A stretch of DNA of 17,838 bases from Pseudomonadota bacterium (GCA_021808185.1 JAKBCB010000020.1:1-17838), one strand, 5' to 3'; positions 5,868-13,829 are shown, counted from the stretch's first letter. The notes: generated from the sequence alone by a model not told the origin. Translations and numbers: made by a program.

Positions 5868-7040
5868 ATGGACGACATCGTCATCGTGGCCGCCGCCCGC
5901 ACACCCGTGGGCAGTTTCAACGGCGCGTTCGGGGGTGTGCCCGCGCATGTGCTGGGCACCGCCGCGATCCAGGCCGCCATCAGCCGCGCCGGGATCGAGG
6001 CGGGCGACGTGGACGAGGTGATCCTCGGCCAGGTGCTCACCGCGGCCCAGGGCCAGAACCCGGCCCGCCAGGCCGCGCGCGCCGCCGGCATCCCGGATGC
6101 CAAGACCGCGTTCGGCATCAACCAGGTCTGCGGCTCCGGCCTGCGCGCGGTGGCGCTGGCGGCGCAGCAGATCCGCACCGGCGAAAGCGCCATCGTCATC
6201 GCCGGCGGCCAGGAAAGCATGAGCATGTCCACCCACGCGCAGCACCTGCGCGGCGGGCAGAAGATGGGCGACCTCGCCTTCATCGACACCATGATCAAGG
6301 ACGGGCTGTGGGACGCCTTCAACGGCTACCACATGGGCACCACGGCCGAGAACGTGGCCAAGGCGTACCAGATCACCCGCGACGAACAGGACGCTTTCGC
6401 CCTGGCCAGCCAGCTCAAGGCCGGTGCCGCGCAGAAGGCGGGAAAGTTCAAGGAGGAGATCGTCCCCGTCACCATCAAGGGCCGCAAGGGCGACGTGGTG
6501 GTGGAGCAGGACGAATACATTCGCGGTGACTCCACCGCCGAGGGCCTGGCGAAGCTGCGTCCGGCGTTCAGCAAGGACGGCACCGTGACCGCCGGCAACG
6601 CCAGCGGCATCAACGACGGCGCCTGCGCGCTGGTGGTGATGTCGGCCGCCGAGGCGGCAAGGCGCGGCCTGACCCCGCTCGCCCGCATCGCAGCGTTCGC
6701 CACCGCCGGCGTGGACCCCGCCGTCATGGGCACCGGCCCGATCCCCTCCAGCCGCAAGGCGCTGGCGCGGGCCGGGTGGAAGCCGGACGACCTGGATCTG
6801 ATCGAGGCGAACGAGGCGTTCGCGGCGCAGGCCTGCGCGGTGAACAAGGACATGGGCTGGGACACCGCGCGCGTGAACGTCAACGGCGGCGCGATTGCCA
6901 TCGGCCACCCGATCGGCGCCTCGGGCGCCCGCGTGCTGGTGACGCTGTTGCACGAGATGCAAAAGCGGAACGCCAAGAAGGGTCTGGCGACCCTGTGCAT
7001 CGGCGGCGGGATGGGTGTTGCGATGGCGGTCGAGCGCTGA
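5868..7040 (+). CDS. phaA: Acetyl-CoA acetyltransferase (beta-ketothiolase)
   Basis: 390 aa, the standard length for a biosynthetic thiolase. It condenses two acetyl-CoA into acetoacetyl-CoA, the first step of PHB synthesis. The acyl-accepting nucleophile is Cys88 in INQVCGSGLRAV. The catalytic His347 lies in AIAIGHPIGASGAR and the second Cys377 in LCIGGGMGVA. NEAFAAQA and the GGQESMS motif are also present. ATG 5868 is chosen because it begins the conserved MDDIVIVAAARTPVGSF and has GGGGAGA upstream; a 24-codon in-frame extension carries no family sequence. It lies 118 nt after the phaC-like gene, with a palindrome and a hairpin in between, so it may have its own promoter. No acetoacetyl-CoA reductase (phaB) follows. 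Confidence 0.96.
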   Translation: MDDIVIVAAARTPVGSFNGAFGGVPAHVLGTAAIQAAISRAGIEAGDVDEVILGQVLTAAQGQNPARQAARAAGIPDAKTAFGINQVCGSGLRAVALAAQQIRTGESAIVIAGGQESMSMSTHAQHLRGGQKMGDLAFIDTMIKDGLWDAFNGYHMGTTAENVAKAYQITRDEQDAFALASQLKAGAAQKAGKFKEEIVPVTIKGRKGDVVVEQDEYIRGDSTAEGLAKLRPAFSKDGTVTAGNASGINDGACALVVMSAAEAARRGLTPLARIAAFATAGVDPAVMGTGPIPSSRKALARAGWKPDDLDLIEANEAFAAQACAVNKDMGWDTARVNVNGGAIAIGHPIGASGARVLVTLLHEMQKRNAKKGLATLCIGGGMGVAMAVER

Positions 7041-7064
7041 GCCGGACGCAGCCCTGACCCACAG

Positions 7065-7090
7065 GCGGTTGCATCCACGGGTGCAACCGC
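7065..7090. terminator. Perfect hairpin after phaA
   Basis: GCGGTTGCA (7065-7073) and TGCAACCGC (7082-7090) form a perfect 9-bp stem with an 8-nt loop, 24 nt after the phaA stop. It is followed only by TTGACG, not a T-run. The likely role is termination or 3'-end protection of the phaA message. The arms also contain TTGCA/TGCAA, so an operator role is possible. Confidence 0.5.
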
Positions 7091-7125
7091 TTGACGCCCC
7101 GGCGCGGGCCGCGCACATGCGCCGC

Positions 7126-7578
7126 ATGTCCCAGCCCGACCCTTTCGTTCTGCCCGAGGATGACAACGCCGCCGAGGCCATCGCCGCCATCGCCGACGAT
7201 TTTTCCGTGCTCGACGATTGGGAGGAGCGGTTCCGCCACATCATCGACCTCGGCCGCAAGCTGCCGCCCTATCCCGACGAATGGGCGGATGACGCGCACC
7301 GCGTGCCGGGCTGCCAGAGCAAGGTGTGGATGCGGCCCACGCTGCGCGACGGCAGACTGTATTTCGCCGGCGCCTCGGACGCGGCCATCGTCGCGGGGCT
7401 GGTGGCGCTGCTGCTGCGCGTCTATTCCGGCCGCGCGCCGTCCGAGATCGCGGCGACCGACCCAGGCTTCCTCAAGGATCTCGGGCTGATCGAGGCGCTG
7501 TCCACCAACCGCGGCAACGGCATCGCGGCGATGGCCCGCAAAATCCGCGAAGCCGCGGCGCAGGCCGCGGCGGGATAA
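7126..7578 (+). CDS. sufE: SufE-family cysteine desulfurization protein
   Basis: 150 aa. SufE accepts persulfide sulfur from the cysteine desulfurase SufS and passes it to the SufBCD scaffold for Fe-S cluster assembly in the cytoplasm. The N-terminal part (DDFSVLDDWEERFRHIIDLGRKLP) and HRVPGCQSKVW with the sulfur-accepting Cys63 are diagnostic. SGRAPSEI and the C-terminal helix (LGLIEALSTNRGNGI) also fit the family. Start ATG 7126 gives the usual length; ATG 7117, three codons upstream, is equally possible, and neither has a clear Shine-Dalgarno. It stands alone, with no other suf genes beside it, and converges on the hisN-like gene 19 nt away. Confidence 0.9.
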   Translation: MSQPDPFVLPEDDNAAEAIAAIADDFSVLDDWEERFRHIIDLGRKLPPYPDEWADDAHRVPGCQSKVWMRPTLRDGRLYFAGASDAAIVAGLVALLLRVYSGRAPSEIAATDPGFLKDLGLIEALSTNRGNGIAAMARKIREAAAQAAAG

Positions 7579-7597
7579 CGGCGCCGGCGCGCCGGCC

Positions 7598-8374
7598 TCA
7601 CCCCGCCAGCGTCGCCAGCAATTCGGCGTGCACGCGCGGGTCGCCGGCGGCCACGATGCTGCGGTCGGAGGCAAGCGTCAGGCGGCGCCCGTCCCAGTCC
7701 GTCACCACGCCGCCGGCGTTGCGCACGATGGCGTCCAGCGCCGCGTAATCGTGCAGGTGGAACCCGTCGGAGGCGACCGCGTCGATCCGGCCGGCGGCAA
7801 TGAGCGGAAACACCATCCAGGTATCGCCGTTCACCACCCCGCGCGCCCGGCCGCGCAAGCCGCGCAGCACCTCGTAGCGATGCGCCGCGAAACTGTCGTA
7901 GCCGGTGGTGCTGAGCATGGCATCGGCCAGCGCGGCGCAGGGCCGCACCGAGATCGGGGTGCCGTTCCAGGTCGCGCCATACCCGTCCGCGCCCAGGAAC
8001 CGGTCCCGCGCCAGCGGCTGCTCGGCCAGCCCGAGCACGATCTCCCCCGCGCGCGCCAGCGCGATCAGGGGGCCGAACAGCGGCAAGCCCTGGATGAACT
8101 CGCGGGTGCCGTCGAGCGGGTCGAGAATCCACACGAATTCGGCGCCCGGCCGATCCGCGCCGAATTCCTCGCCGATGATACCGTGAGACGGATGCGCGCG
8201 GCCGATCGCCTGCCGCAGCGCGGTCTCCACCGCGCGGTCCACCTGCGTCACCGGCGAACCGTCACCCTTGGTCTCCACGCTGAGCGGCCCGCGCGCGTAG
8301 CCGCGCAGCAGGTCGCACGCGATGTCGCCCAGCGTATTGGCGAAGGCGACAAATTCGGCGGGGCAAGCGGACAT
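7598..8374 (-). CDS. hisN: Inositol monophosphatase family phosphatase, probable histidinol-phosphatase
   Basis: 258 aa Mg-dependent sugar-phosphatase fold. Metal-binding motifs are in place: IIGEEFG (Glu69/70), WILDPLDGTREFI (Asp85, Asp88, Thr90), and near the C-terminus HDYAALDAIVRNAGG with the third metal Asp. GTREFIQGLPLFGPLIALA and the GDTWMVFPLIAAGRIDAV block resemble the HisN-type histidinol-phosphatases of actinobacteria and alphaproteobacteria, which remove phosphate before the last histidine steps. Inositol- or PAP-phosphatase activity cannot be excluded from sequence alone. ATG 8374 has AGGAG at good spacing. It begins 8 nt after the pqiC stop, so it is probably the last gene of a pqiABC-hisN transcript, though no functional link is known. 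Confidence 0.72.
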   Translation of the reverse strand: MSACPAEFVAFANTLGDIACDLLRGYARGPLSVETKGDGSPVTQVDRAVETALRQAIGRAHPSHGIIGEEFGADRPGAEFVWILDPLDGTREFIQGLPLFGPLIALARAGEIVLGLAEQPLARDRFLGADGYGATWNGTPISVRPCAALADAMLSTTGYDSFAAHRYEVLRGLRGRARGVVNGDTWMVFPLIAAGRIDAVASDGFHLHDYAALDAIVRNAGGVVTDWDGRRLTLASDRSIVAAGDPRVHAELLATLAG

Positions 8375-8382
8375 GGCGGCTC

Positions 8383-8946
8383 CTATGGGAAGGCGGCCAG
8401 CATCGCCACCACCCGGTCGGCGAGGTCGGCCAGCGCCCGGCTCATCGCCGCGACCTGATCGTGAGTGCTGGCGGTGGCGGGGGTCGCGGTCAGGCGCAGC
8501 GTGCGGGCCTCGGCCGCGTGGCGAGCATCGGCGGGGCGGATCGCCACCTGTGCCACCAGCACGAGCGTGCCATCGGCCTCGGCGTCGAAGCGCTGCACGT
8601 CCACCTCCAGCACGATGTCGGGTGCCGTGGAGATCGCGCCCGATTCGGCGAACACGGCGGTGCGTGGCAGCCGCTCGACCAGGTCTTCCGTGAACACCCG
8701 GTCCAGCATCCCGCCCAGCGGCTCGCCCCAGCGCTGGTTGTCCGCGAGCTTCAGGCGGAACCCGGCCGAGGAGCGCACGATGTCCGGCCGGTCGAGATAG
8801 CCGGCAAGCCCGATCCGGCGCAGTTCGACCCCGTGCAGCGCCAGCGGCGAGGCCGGGCCGGGCAGCGCCGCGAGCGTGTAAAGCTCCGGGTTGGGCGAGG
8901 CGCAGCCGGCCAGCAACGCCAGAACAACGAGAACAGCGGCACGCAT
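8383..8946 (-). CDS. pqiC: PqiC-like membrane-integrity lipoprotein (ABC-type transport auxiliary)
   Basis: 187 aa outer-membrane lipoprotein. A short signal peptide ends in the lipobox LLAGC with Cys15 as lipidation site. The body (ELYTLAALPGPA, VELRRIGLAGYLDRPDIV, NQRWGEPLGGMLDRVFTEDL) is the DUF330/PqiC family. PqiC anchors the PqiB needle to the outer membrane. The start overlaps the pqiB stop by one base (TGATG), which points to translational coupling. A periplasmic binding role for the organism's own envelope lipids is known for the family; substrate here is not inferable. Confidence 0.9.
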   Translation of the reverse strand: MRAAVLVVLALLAGCASPNPELYTLAALPGPASPLALHGVELRRIGLAGYLDRPDIVRSSAGFRLKLADNQRWGEPLGGMLDRVFTEDLVERLPRTAVFAESGAISTAPDIVLEVDVQRFDAEADGTLVLVAQVAIRPADARHAAEARTLRLTATPATASTHDQVAAMSRALADLADRVVAMLAAFP

Positions 8947-10649
8947 CAGCGATCCCCCAGCCGTCCGCCGGGGCGGCCGCGCAGCAGCGCCTCCGGGTGC
9001 GCATCCAGATAGTCGGCCAGCAGCCGCACCGAGCGCGCGGTGTCGCTGACCTGGTCCAGCAGCCGTTGCAGGTCGCGGCGGAACTGCGAGTTCTCGCCGT
9101 AGCCGAGTTCCGCCGAGCCGACCAGCTTGCCCGCCCGGTCCACCACCGCCTGCAAGCCCTGCGCGATGTCGGGCAGCCTTTTAAACGCAGGCCCCGCGCC
9201 GGCATCGGCCTTGCCCACCAGATCCCGCACCGAGGCCAGCGTCTCGGTCAGCGCATGGAAGCTCTGTCGTGCCTCCGGCCCCGCCGTCAGATCGCGCGCG
9301 CCGGCCAGCGTCTCGTTCAGGTTGCGGGCGATCGCATCCAGCGGCAACTGGTCGATCTTGCGCAGGATCTGCGAGACGTCGGTGGTGATGCTGTCGAGCC
9401 CGCCCGGCACCACCGGCAGCACCACCACGCCGTCCTGCATCTCCACGCTCGCCGGCGGCACGTCCTGGAAATAGTCCAGCGCCACCAGAAGCTGCCCGGT
9501 CAGCAGGCTGGCCGAGCGCAACTGCGCGCGCAGGCCATGCGCCACCATCCGCCGCGACACCTCGACGAGATCGTTCTCGCGCAACTGGTCGGGCCGCAGG
9601 ATGCGCTCCGGCTGGATCTCGAAGCGGACGGCGACGCGCGATTGCAGGCCCTTGGGATCGAATTCCAGGTTGACGGCAGTGACGGAGCCGATCTGGATGC
9701 CGAACAACTCCACCGGCGCCCCCACCGCGAGGCCGCGCACCGAGCCGCGGAAATAGGCGACGTACGGGGTGCGCTCGCGGTAGCCGGCGGCGGCGGCGGC
9801 GGCTTCGTCGCGATAGAGCGGAAAGCTGGCGCCGGCCGCGGCCGGCTTCTCGCCAGGTGCGATATGCGGCGTGTCGAAGGCGATACCGCCCGACAGCAGC
9901 GCTTGCAGGCTCGCCACGCGCACCTGCACCCCCTGCGCGCCGAGTTCGACATCGAGCCCCGAGGCGTTCCAGAACCGCGACCCCGCATGCACGATGCCGT
10001 CGTAGGGCGCGCGGATGAACACATGCACCTCGATGCCCTTTTCCGGTTCGGTGGGGTTGGCGTCGTAGCCCAGCACCTCGCCGGCGGCGATGTCGTGGTA
10101 AAATACGGGCGAGCCGCTGGAGAGCGAGCCGATGCGCTCGGCCTTGAGCACGAACGACGTGCCCGGCACGTCCGAGCGCACCGCCGGCGGCTCCTCCAGG
10201 CCCACGAATTGGGTTTTGGGCAAGCCGCGCCCGGCCCCCGGGTCCAGTTCGATGTAGCCGCCGGAAAGCAGCGTATCGAGCCCGCTGATGTTGCCCGCCG
10301 TCAGCCGCGGGCGCACCACCCAGAAGCTGGCGGTGCCGGTCAGGAAGCGGTCCGCCTCCCGCCGCATGTCCGCCTCCACCCTCACGCCGCCGTCATCGGA
10401 CAGCGTGATGCGGCGCACCGTGCCCAGGTCCACCGCCTTGTGGCGGATCCTGGTCTGGCCGGCGACCAGCCCATCGGCGGTACGAAACGTCAGCACGATG
10501 GTCGGCCCGCGTTCGGACAGCGTGCGCCACGCCAGGAACCCGGCAATGAGGGCGGCCACCAGCGGGATCAGCCAGACGAAATGGAACGGCCGGCGGGTCT
10601 GCACATGCGCGTCGGGAACCGGCGCCTCCGGCGTGGCGGCCTCGCTCAT
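8946..10649 (-). CDS. pqiB: PqiB-like MCE-domain membrane protein
   Basis: 567 aa. One N-terminal membrane helix (about 23-41) is followed by three MCE/MlaD domains at about 49-140, 162-262 and 296-395. Their signatures include IRHKAVDLGTVRRI, SPVFYHDIAAGEVLGY and APVELFGIQIGSVTAV. A long helical C-terminal region (about 415-560) then builds the tube. In the E. coli homologue, stacked MCE rings and a coiled-coil needle form a hydrophobic channel across the periplasm for lipid transfer. The start ATG 10649 overlaps the pqiA stop (ATGA), so the earlier in-frame ATG at 10676, inside pqiA, is not used. All three pqi genes are complete and in the usual order. Confidence 0.93.
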   Translation of the reverse strand: MSEAATPEAPVPDAHVQTRRPFHFVWLIPLVAALIAGFLAWRTLSERGPTIVLTFRTADGLVAGQTRIRHKAVDLGTVRRITLSDDGGVRVEADMRREADRFLTGTASFWVVRPRLTAGNISGLDTLLSGGYIELDPGAGRGLPKTQFVGLEEPPAVRSDVPGTSFVLKAERIGSLSSGSPVFYHDIAAGEVLGYDANPTEPEKGIEVHVFIRAPYDGIVHAGSRFWNASGLDVELGAQGVQVRVASLQALLSGGIAFDTPHIAPGEKPAAAGASFPLYRDEAAAAAAGYRERTPYVAYFRGSVRGLAVGAPVELFGIQIGSVTAVNLEFDPKGLQSRVAVRFEIQPERILRPDQLRENDLVEVSRRMVAHGLRAQLRSASLLTGQLLVALDYFQDVPPASVEMQDGVVVLPVVPGGLDSITTDVSQILRKIDQLPLDAIARNLNETLAGARDLTAGPEARQSFHALTETLASVRDLVGKADAGAGPAFKRLPDIAQGLQAVVDRAGKLVGSAELGYGENSQFRRDLQRLLDQVSDTARSVRLLADYLDAHPEALLRGRPGGRLGDR

Positions 10650-11920
10650 GGCCGGGTCCGAGCGGCTGCGTCCCACATCAGGCGCGGGTCGAAACTATGC
10701 GCGGCCAGCATGGTCAGCACGACCACCGCGCAGAACGCGATGGCCCCGGTGCCGGGCGAGATGGACGCGATCGTGCCCATGCGCACCAGCGCCGTCAGGA
10801 TCGAGACCATGAACACGTCGATCATGGACCAGCGGCCGACCGAATCGACGATGCGATACAGCAGCGTGCGGTCGCGCAGCCGCCAGCGCGAGCCGCGCTG
10901 CGTGGTAATCAGCAGCAGCACGAGGCTGGCGAGCTTGAGCATCGGCACGACCACCGAGGCGAACAGCACAAGCAGCGCCAGCGGCCACATGCCATCCGCC
11001 GCCAATTCGGCGACGCCGCCGAGGATGGTGCTGGGCGAGCCTCGGCCGAAATGGATCAGCGTCAGGACCGGCATGGTGTTGGCCGGAATGTACAGCACCG
11101 CCGCCGCCGCCAGCAGCGCCCAGGTGCGGCCGAGGCTGTCGCGCTTGCGCGGCCGCACATTGGCGCCGCAGCGCGGACAGCTGCCGGTCGCGTGGCTGAC
11201 CAGGCCGCAACTGTCGCAGCCGAAGCGCGGCCCGCGTGCCGCCCCCCGCGCCGCGCCCGCCACCACGCCGCTGTGCTCCAGCCCCTCCCACACCGCCTCG
11301 TGATCGAGCGCCCCGTCCGCCGCCGCCGACGCCAGCATCAGCGCGCCGAGCGCCACGACGGCGCCACCGACCTCGACATGCGCCAGCTCGATCAGCCGCG
11401 TGTAGGCCACGAACACGCCAAGCAGGAACACCTCGACCATCGACCACGGGCTGAGCCATTCGACCCAGCGGAACACGGCATACAGGTGGCGCGGCGGGCG
11501 CGGCAGATGCAGGCCGAGCAGCACGTAGGTCAGCAGCAGCAAGCGCCCGAGCGGGGCGCCGAGCGTGGTCACAAGCACGGCCAGCGCCAGTTCCCAGGCG
11601 CCTTGCTGCTCCAGCTCGGCAGGCCCGGTCAGCAGCGAGGTGGCGCGCACCAGCCCGCCGACCTCGACATCCATGAACGGCAGGCTGAGCGCCAGGGCGA
11701 ACAGCAGCAAGCCGGTGACGACGAGGGCAAGCGAGCGGCCCACCGGATCGACGCGGCGGCGGCGCAGCACGGCGGCACAGCGCGGGCAGCGGGCCACCGA
11801 GCCGCGTGGCAACGGCGGCAGACGCTGGAACAGCCCGCAATCCGGGCATTCGCGCAATCGCCCGGCGCTTCGCGTGTCGGCCCCGGCGGCAGGCGGCCCG
11901 ATAACGGCGGTGGCTTGCAA
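10646..11920 (-). CDS. pqiA: PqiA-like inner-membrane protein with two zinc ribbons
   Basis: 424 aa. Two tandem PqiA domains each open with a rubredoxin-like zinc ribbon: Cys25/28 (CPDC) with Cys45/48 (CPRC), and Cys235/238 (CDSC) with Cys248/251 (CPRC). Each ribbon is followed by about four membrane helices. Motifs such as YIPANTMPVLTL and RWSMIDVFMVSIL in the second half are typical of the family. PqiA is the inner-membrane partner of the PqiB tube. The start is an unusual TTG (11920-11918), backed by GGGAG (11930-11926) five bases upstream; no ATG lies nearby in frame. First gene of the minus-strand run that continues through pqiB, pqiC and the hisN-like gene. Confidence 0.93.
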   Translation of the reverse strand: MQATAVIGPPAAGADTRSAGRLRECPDCGLFQRLPPLPRGSVARCPRCAAVLRRRRVDPVGRSLALVVTGLLLFALALSLPFMDVEVGGLVRATSLLTGPAELEQQGAWELALAVLVTTLGAPLGRLLLLTYVLLGLHLPRPPRHLYAVFRWVEWLSPWSMVEVFLLGVFVAYTRLIELAHVEVGGAVVALGALMLASAAADGALDHEAVWEGLEHSGVVAGAARGAARGPRFGCDSCGLVSHATGSCPRCGANVRPRKRDSLGRTWALLAAAAVLYIPANTMPVLTLIHFGRGSPSTILGGVAELAADGMWPLALLVLFASVVVPMLKLASLVLLLITTQRGSRWRLRDRTLLYRIVDSVGRWSMIDVFMVSILTALVRMGTIASISPGTGAIAFCAVVVLTMLAAHSFDPRLMWDAAARTRP

Positions 11921-11925
11921 GGTCG

Positions 11926-11930
11926 CTCCC
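11926..11930 (-). promoter_or_regulatory. Shine-Dalgarno that fixes the TTG start of pqiA
   Basis: On the minus strand GGGAG is followed by CGACC and then TTG. The 5-nt spacing is good and supports the rare initiation codon. Confidence 0.55.
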
Positions 11931-12036
11931 GATCGCGGCGCCGTCCGCCAAGCGGTCGCGTGGCAGACGGCGGCGGTTATCTAGCAAAGAGCCGGCCGAT
12001 ACGCCATTCAGGACGGGAGCCAAGCGCAAGCTGCCC

Positions 12037-12066
12037 TTGACTTTCCGGCCCATGCATTCTTTCTAC
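12037..12066 (+). promoter_or_regulatory. Probable sigma-70 promoter of tRNA-Trp/secE/nusG
   Basis: TTGACT (12037-12042) is a near-consensus -35. TTCTAC (12061-12066) after an 18-nt spacer is a plausible -10. It would start transcription about 40 nt before the mature tRNA-Trp 5' end. The 192-nt gap from pqiA to the tRNA holds no gene. Confidence 0.5.
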
Positions 12067-12112
12067 GCCGCCTCGGACCCGCCTCACCGCCGACGCGGGG
12101 GGCGGCGCCGGT

Positions 12113-12189
12113 AGGGGTGTAGCTCAATTGGCTAGAGCGCCGGTCTCCAAAACCGGAGGTTGGGGGTTCGAGACCCTCCACCCCTGCCA
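12113..12189 (+). tRNA. trpT: tRNA-Trp (anticodon CCA)
   Basis: A 77-nt cloverleaf. The acceptor AGGGGTG (12113-12119) pairs with CACCCCT (12179-12185), then discriminator G and an encoded CCA (12187-12189). The D arm is GCTC...GAGC. The anticodon stem CCGGT/ACCGG frames the loop CTCCAAA with anticodon CCA at 12147-12149. The T arm carries TTCGAGA. tRNA-Trp directly ahead of secE and nusG is a common bacterial arrangement. Confidence 0.97.
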
Positions 12190-12200
12190 CCCGAGCCGGC

Positions 12201-12218
12201 CCGGGGATGACATCCCGG
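12201..12218 (+). repeat. Hairpin between tRNA-Trp and secE
   Basis: CCGGGGAT and ATCCCGG pair around a GAC loop with one bulged G. It lies 12 nt after the tRNA CCA and could be a processing or partial termination signal separating tRNA from mRNA. Confidence 0.35.
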
Positions 12219-12270
12219 CGTGGCATTCCCAGTCTGACCGACCTGTCCGAGCGAAGGGCGTTTGAGGAGC

Positions 12271-12474
12271 ATGAGCGGCGTGGCGTTTGAACCGGCGAAA
12301 TTCGTCCGCGAGGTACGCAGCGAGGTGGCCAAGGTCACCTGGCCCTCGCGCAAGGAGACGCTGGTGACGACCGGCCTCGTGCTCGCAATGGCGGCGATTG
12401 CCACCATTCTGTTCTTCGTCGCCGATCAGATCATCGGGATCGGCGTGCGCGCGTTGTTCGGCACCGGCGGTTGA
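12271..12474 (+). CDS. secE: Preprotein translocase subunit SecE
   Basis: 67 aa, the short single-helix bacterial form. SecE clamps SecY in the inner-membrane translocon. The cytoplasmic stretch FVREVRSEVAKVTWPSRKET is the family signature (KVxWPSRxE), followed by one membrane helix (about 34-58). ATG 12271 has GAGGAG almost against it; GTG 12280, three codons in, has the same GAGGAG 10 nt away and could be the real start. The stop is 11 nt before nusG, consistent with one transcript. Confidence 0.93.
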   Translation: MSGVAFEPAKFVREVRSEVAKVTWPSRKETLVTTGLVLAMAAIATILFFVADQIIGIGVRALFGTGG

Positions 12475-12485
12475 CGGAGAGAATC

Positions 12486-13016
12486 ATGGCCAAGCGCTGG
12501 TATGTCGTTCACGTCTATTCGGGCTTCGAGAAAAAAATCGCGCAGCAGATCAAGGAGCAGGCCGCGCAGAAAGGCCTCGCCGACCAGTTCGACGAGGTGC
12601 TCGTCCCCTCCGAGGATGTGGTGGAGCTGCGGCGTGGCCAGAAGGTGAACGCGGAGCGGAAATTCTTCCCCGGCTACGTGCTGGTGAAAATGGAACTGAC
12701 CGACGATGCCTGGCATCTGGTCAAGGACACGCCCAAAGTCACCGGCTTCCTCGGCACCAAGATCCGCCCGACCCCGATCTCGGACGCCGAAGCCGATCGG
12801 ATCATGAAACAAACGGCCGAGGGCGTCGAACGTCCGCGCCCGGCGGTGATGTTCGAGATCGGCGAGCAGGTGCGCGTGGCCGACGGGCCGTTCACCAGCT
12901 TCAACGGCACGGTCGAGGAAGTGGACGAGGAAAAGGGCCGCCTGAAGGTCAGCGTCTCGATCTTCGGCCGCTCGACACCGGTGGAACTGGAATACAGCCA
13001 GGTCGAGAAGGTCTGA
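12486..13016 (+). CDS. nusG: Transcription termination/antitermination protein NusG
   Basis: 176 aa. The N-terminal NGN domain (about 1-110; RWYVVHVYSGFEKK, FFPGYVLVKMEL, TGFLG) binds RNA polymerase. The C-terminal KOW domain (about 124-176; GEQVRVADGPFTSFNGTVEEVD) links to Rho or ribosomal protein S10. ATG 12486 follows GGAGAG at good spacing; a short upstream in-frame ATG at 12471 overlaps secE and is not favoured. In most bacteria rplK and rplA follow. Here the next gene is on the other strand and unrelated. Confidence 0.97.
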   Translation: MAKRWYVVHVYSGFEKKIAQQIKEQAAQKGLADQFDEVLVPSEDVVELRRGQKVNAERKFFPGYVLVKMELTDDAWHLVKDTPKVTGFLGTKIRPTPISDAEADRIMKQTAEGVERPRPAVMFEIGEQVRVADGPFTSFNGTVEEVDEEKGRLKVSVSIFGRSTPVELEYSQVEKV

Positions 13017-13020
13017 GCAG

Positions 13021-13036
13021 GGGGCGGTGCCGCCCC
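13021..13036. terminator. Hairpin between convergent nusG and ABC exporter genes
   Basis: GGGGCGG and CCGCCCC form a near-perfect palindrome five bases after the nusG stop. It lies in the 56-nt convergent gap. No T-run follows, so it is a weak candidate for a bidirectional terminator. Confidence 0.4.
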
Positions 13037-13072
13037 ACGCGGCGCCGCCGGCCCCGGCCGACCGGAGGACCC

Positions 13073-13825
13073 TCAGGCCGCCGCCCGGCCGAGATAGACA
13101 TCCATGATCTCGGCGGCCGGGCCATCGGCGCGGACGCGGCCCTGGTCCATCCAGATCACCCGCGTGCACCACTCCAGGATCACATGCTCCTGGTGCGAGG
13201 ACAGCACCAGGATCTCGGCGCCGCGCACCATGTCCTCAAGCCGCGCCCGCGCCTTCTCCATGAAGGTGGCATCGCCCGCCATGAACCACTCGTCCATCAG
13301 CAGCACCTGCGGGCGGATCGCCGTGGCCAGGGCGAAGCCGAGCCGCACCACCATGCCGGACGAATAGATACGCACCGGCAGCTCGATGAAGTCGTCCAGT
13401 TCGGCGAAGTCGCAGACATCCTCCTCCAGCCGGCGGATCGCGGCGCGATCGAGACCGTTGTAGAGGCCGCGCAGCATGATGTTCTCCCGCCCGGTCATGT
13501 CGGGGTTCATGCCAAGCTGCGGGTCGAGCAGCGCGTTGAGGCTGCCGTTGACGCGGAGGCTGCCGATCAACGGCTCGTAGATGCCGGCCAGGGTGCGCAA
13601 TAGCGTGGTCTTGCCCGCCCCGTTGGTGCCGACCAGCCCCAGCCGGTCGCCGCTGGAAAGGGAAAAGCTGACGTCGCGAAGGGCCTCCACCACGACACGG
13701 TGCCGCACATCGCTGGCGATGCGGCTGGACACCTTGGAGAACACGGTGCGCTTCAGGCTGCGCGCATTGCCGTGATACAGGGGGAAATCGAGGCTGACGC
13801 CCCGCACGTCGATCTCGGCGGACAT
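13073..13825 (-). CDS. ABC exporter ATPase, polysaccharide export type (KpsT/Wzt-like)
   Basis: 250 aa nucleotide-binding subunit. Walker A GTNGAGKT (66-73), signature YSSGM (154-158), Walker B VLLMDEW (174-180) and switch His201 (SSHQE) are all present. The opening IDVRGVSLDFPLYHGNARSLK and the DEWFMAGD block are typical of the KpsT/Wzt/TagH group, which powers export of capsule, O-antigen or teichoic-type glycans. It lacks the C-terminal glycan-binding domain of true Wzt, so it is closer to KpsT. ATG 13825 lies 4 nt after the permease stop, giving a two-gene operon with it. No glycosyltransferase genes are nearby, so the exported glycan is unknown. Confidence 0.9.
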   Translation of the reverse strand: MSAEIDVRGVSLDFPLYHGNARSLKRTVFSKVSSRIASDVRHRVVVEALRDVSFSLSSGDRLGLVGTNGAGKTTLLRTLAGIYEPLIGSLRVNGSLNALLDPQLGMNPDMTGRENIMLRGLYNGLDRAAIRRLEEDVCDFAELDDFIELPVRIYSSGMVVRLGFALATAIRPQVLLMDEWFMAGDATFMEKARARLEDMVRGAEILVLSSHQEHVILEWCTRVIWMDQGRVRADGPAAEIMDVYLGRAAA

Positions 13826-13829
13826 GTGG

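Noticed and set aside
4929..7259. 776-codon minus-strand open frame over phaC and phaA.
   Set aside because: It has shadow-type composition, and the plus strand carries clear PHA synthase and thiolase domains with catalytic residues.
8997..11303. 768-codon plus-strand open frame over pqiB and pqiA.
   Set aside because: It is the complement of MCE and PqiA domains, with low-complexity Arg/His/Gln sequence and no recognisable motif.
12008..12407. Minus-strand reading frames over the tRNA-Trp gene (12008-12226 and 12132-12407).
   Set aside because: They are antisense translations of the tRNA. The peptide GLEPPTSGFGDRRSSQLSYT is a known type of spurious database protein made by reading a tRNA backwards.
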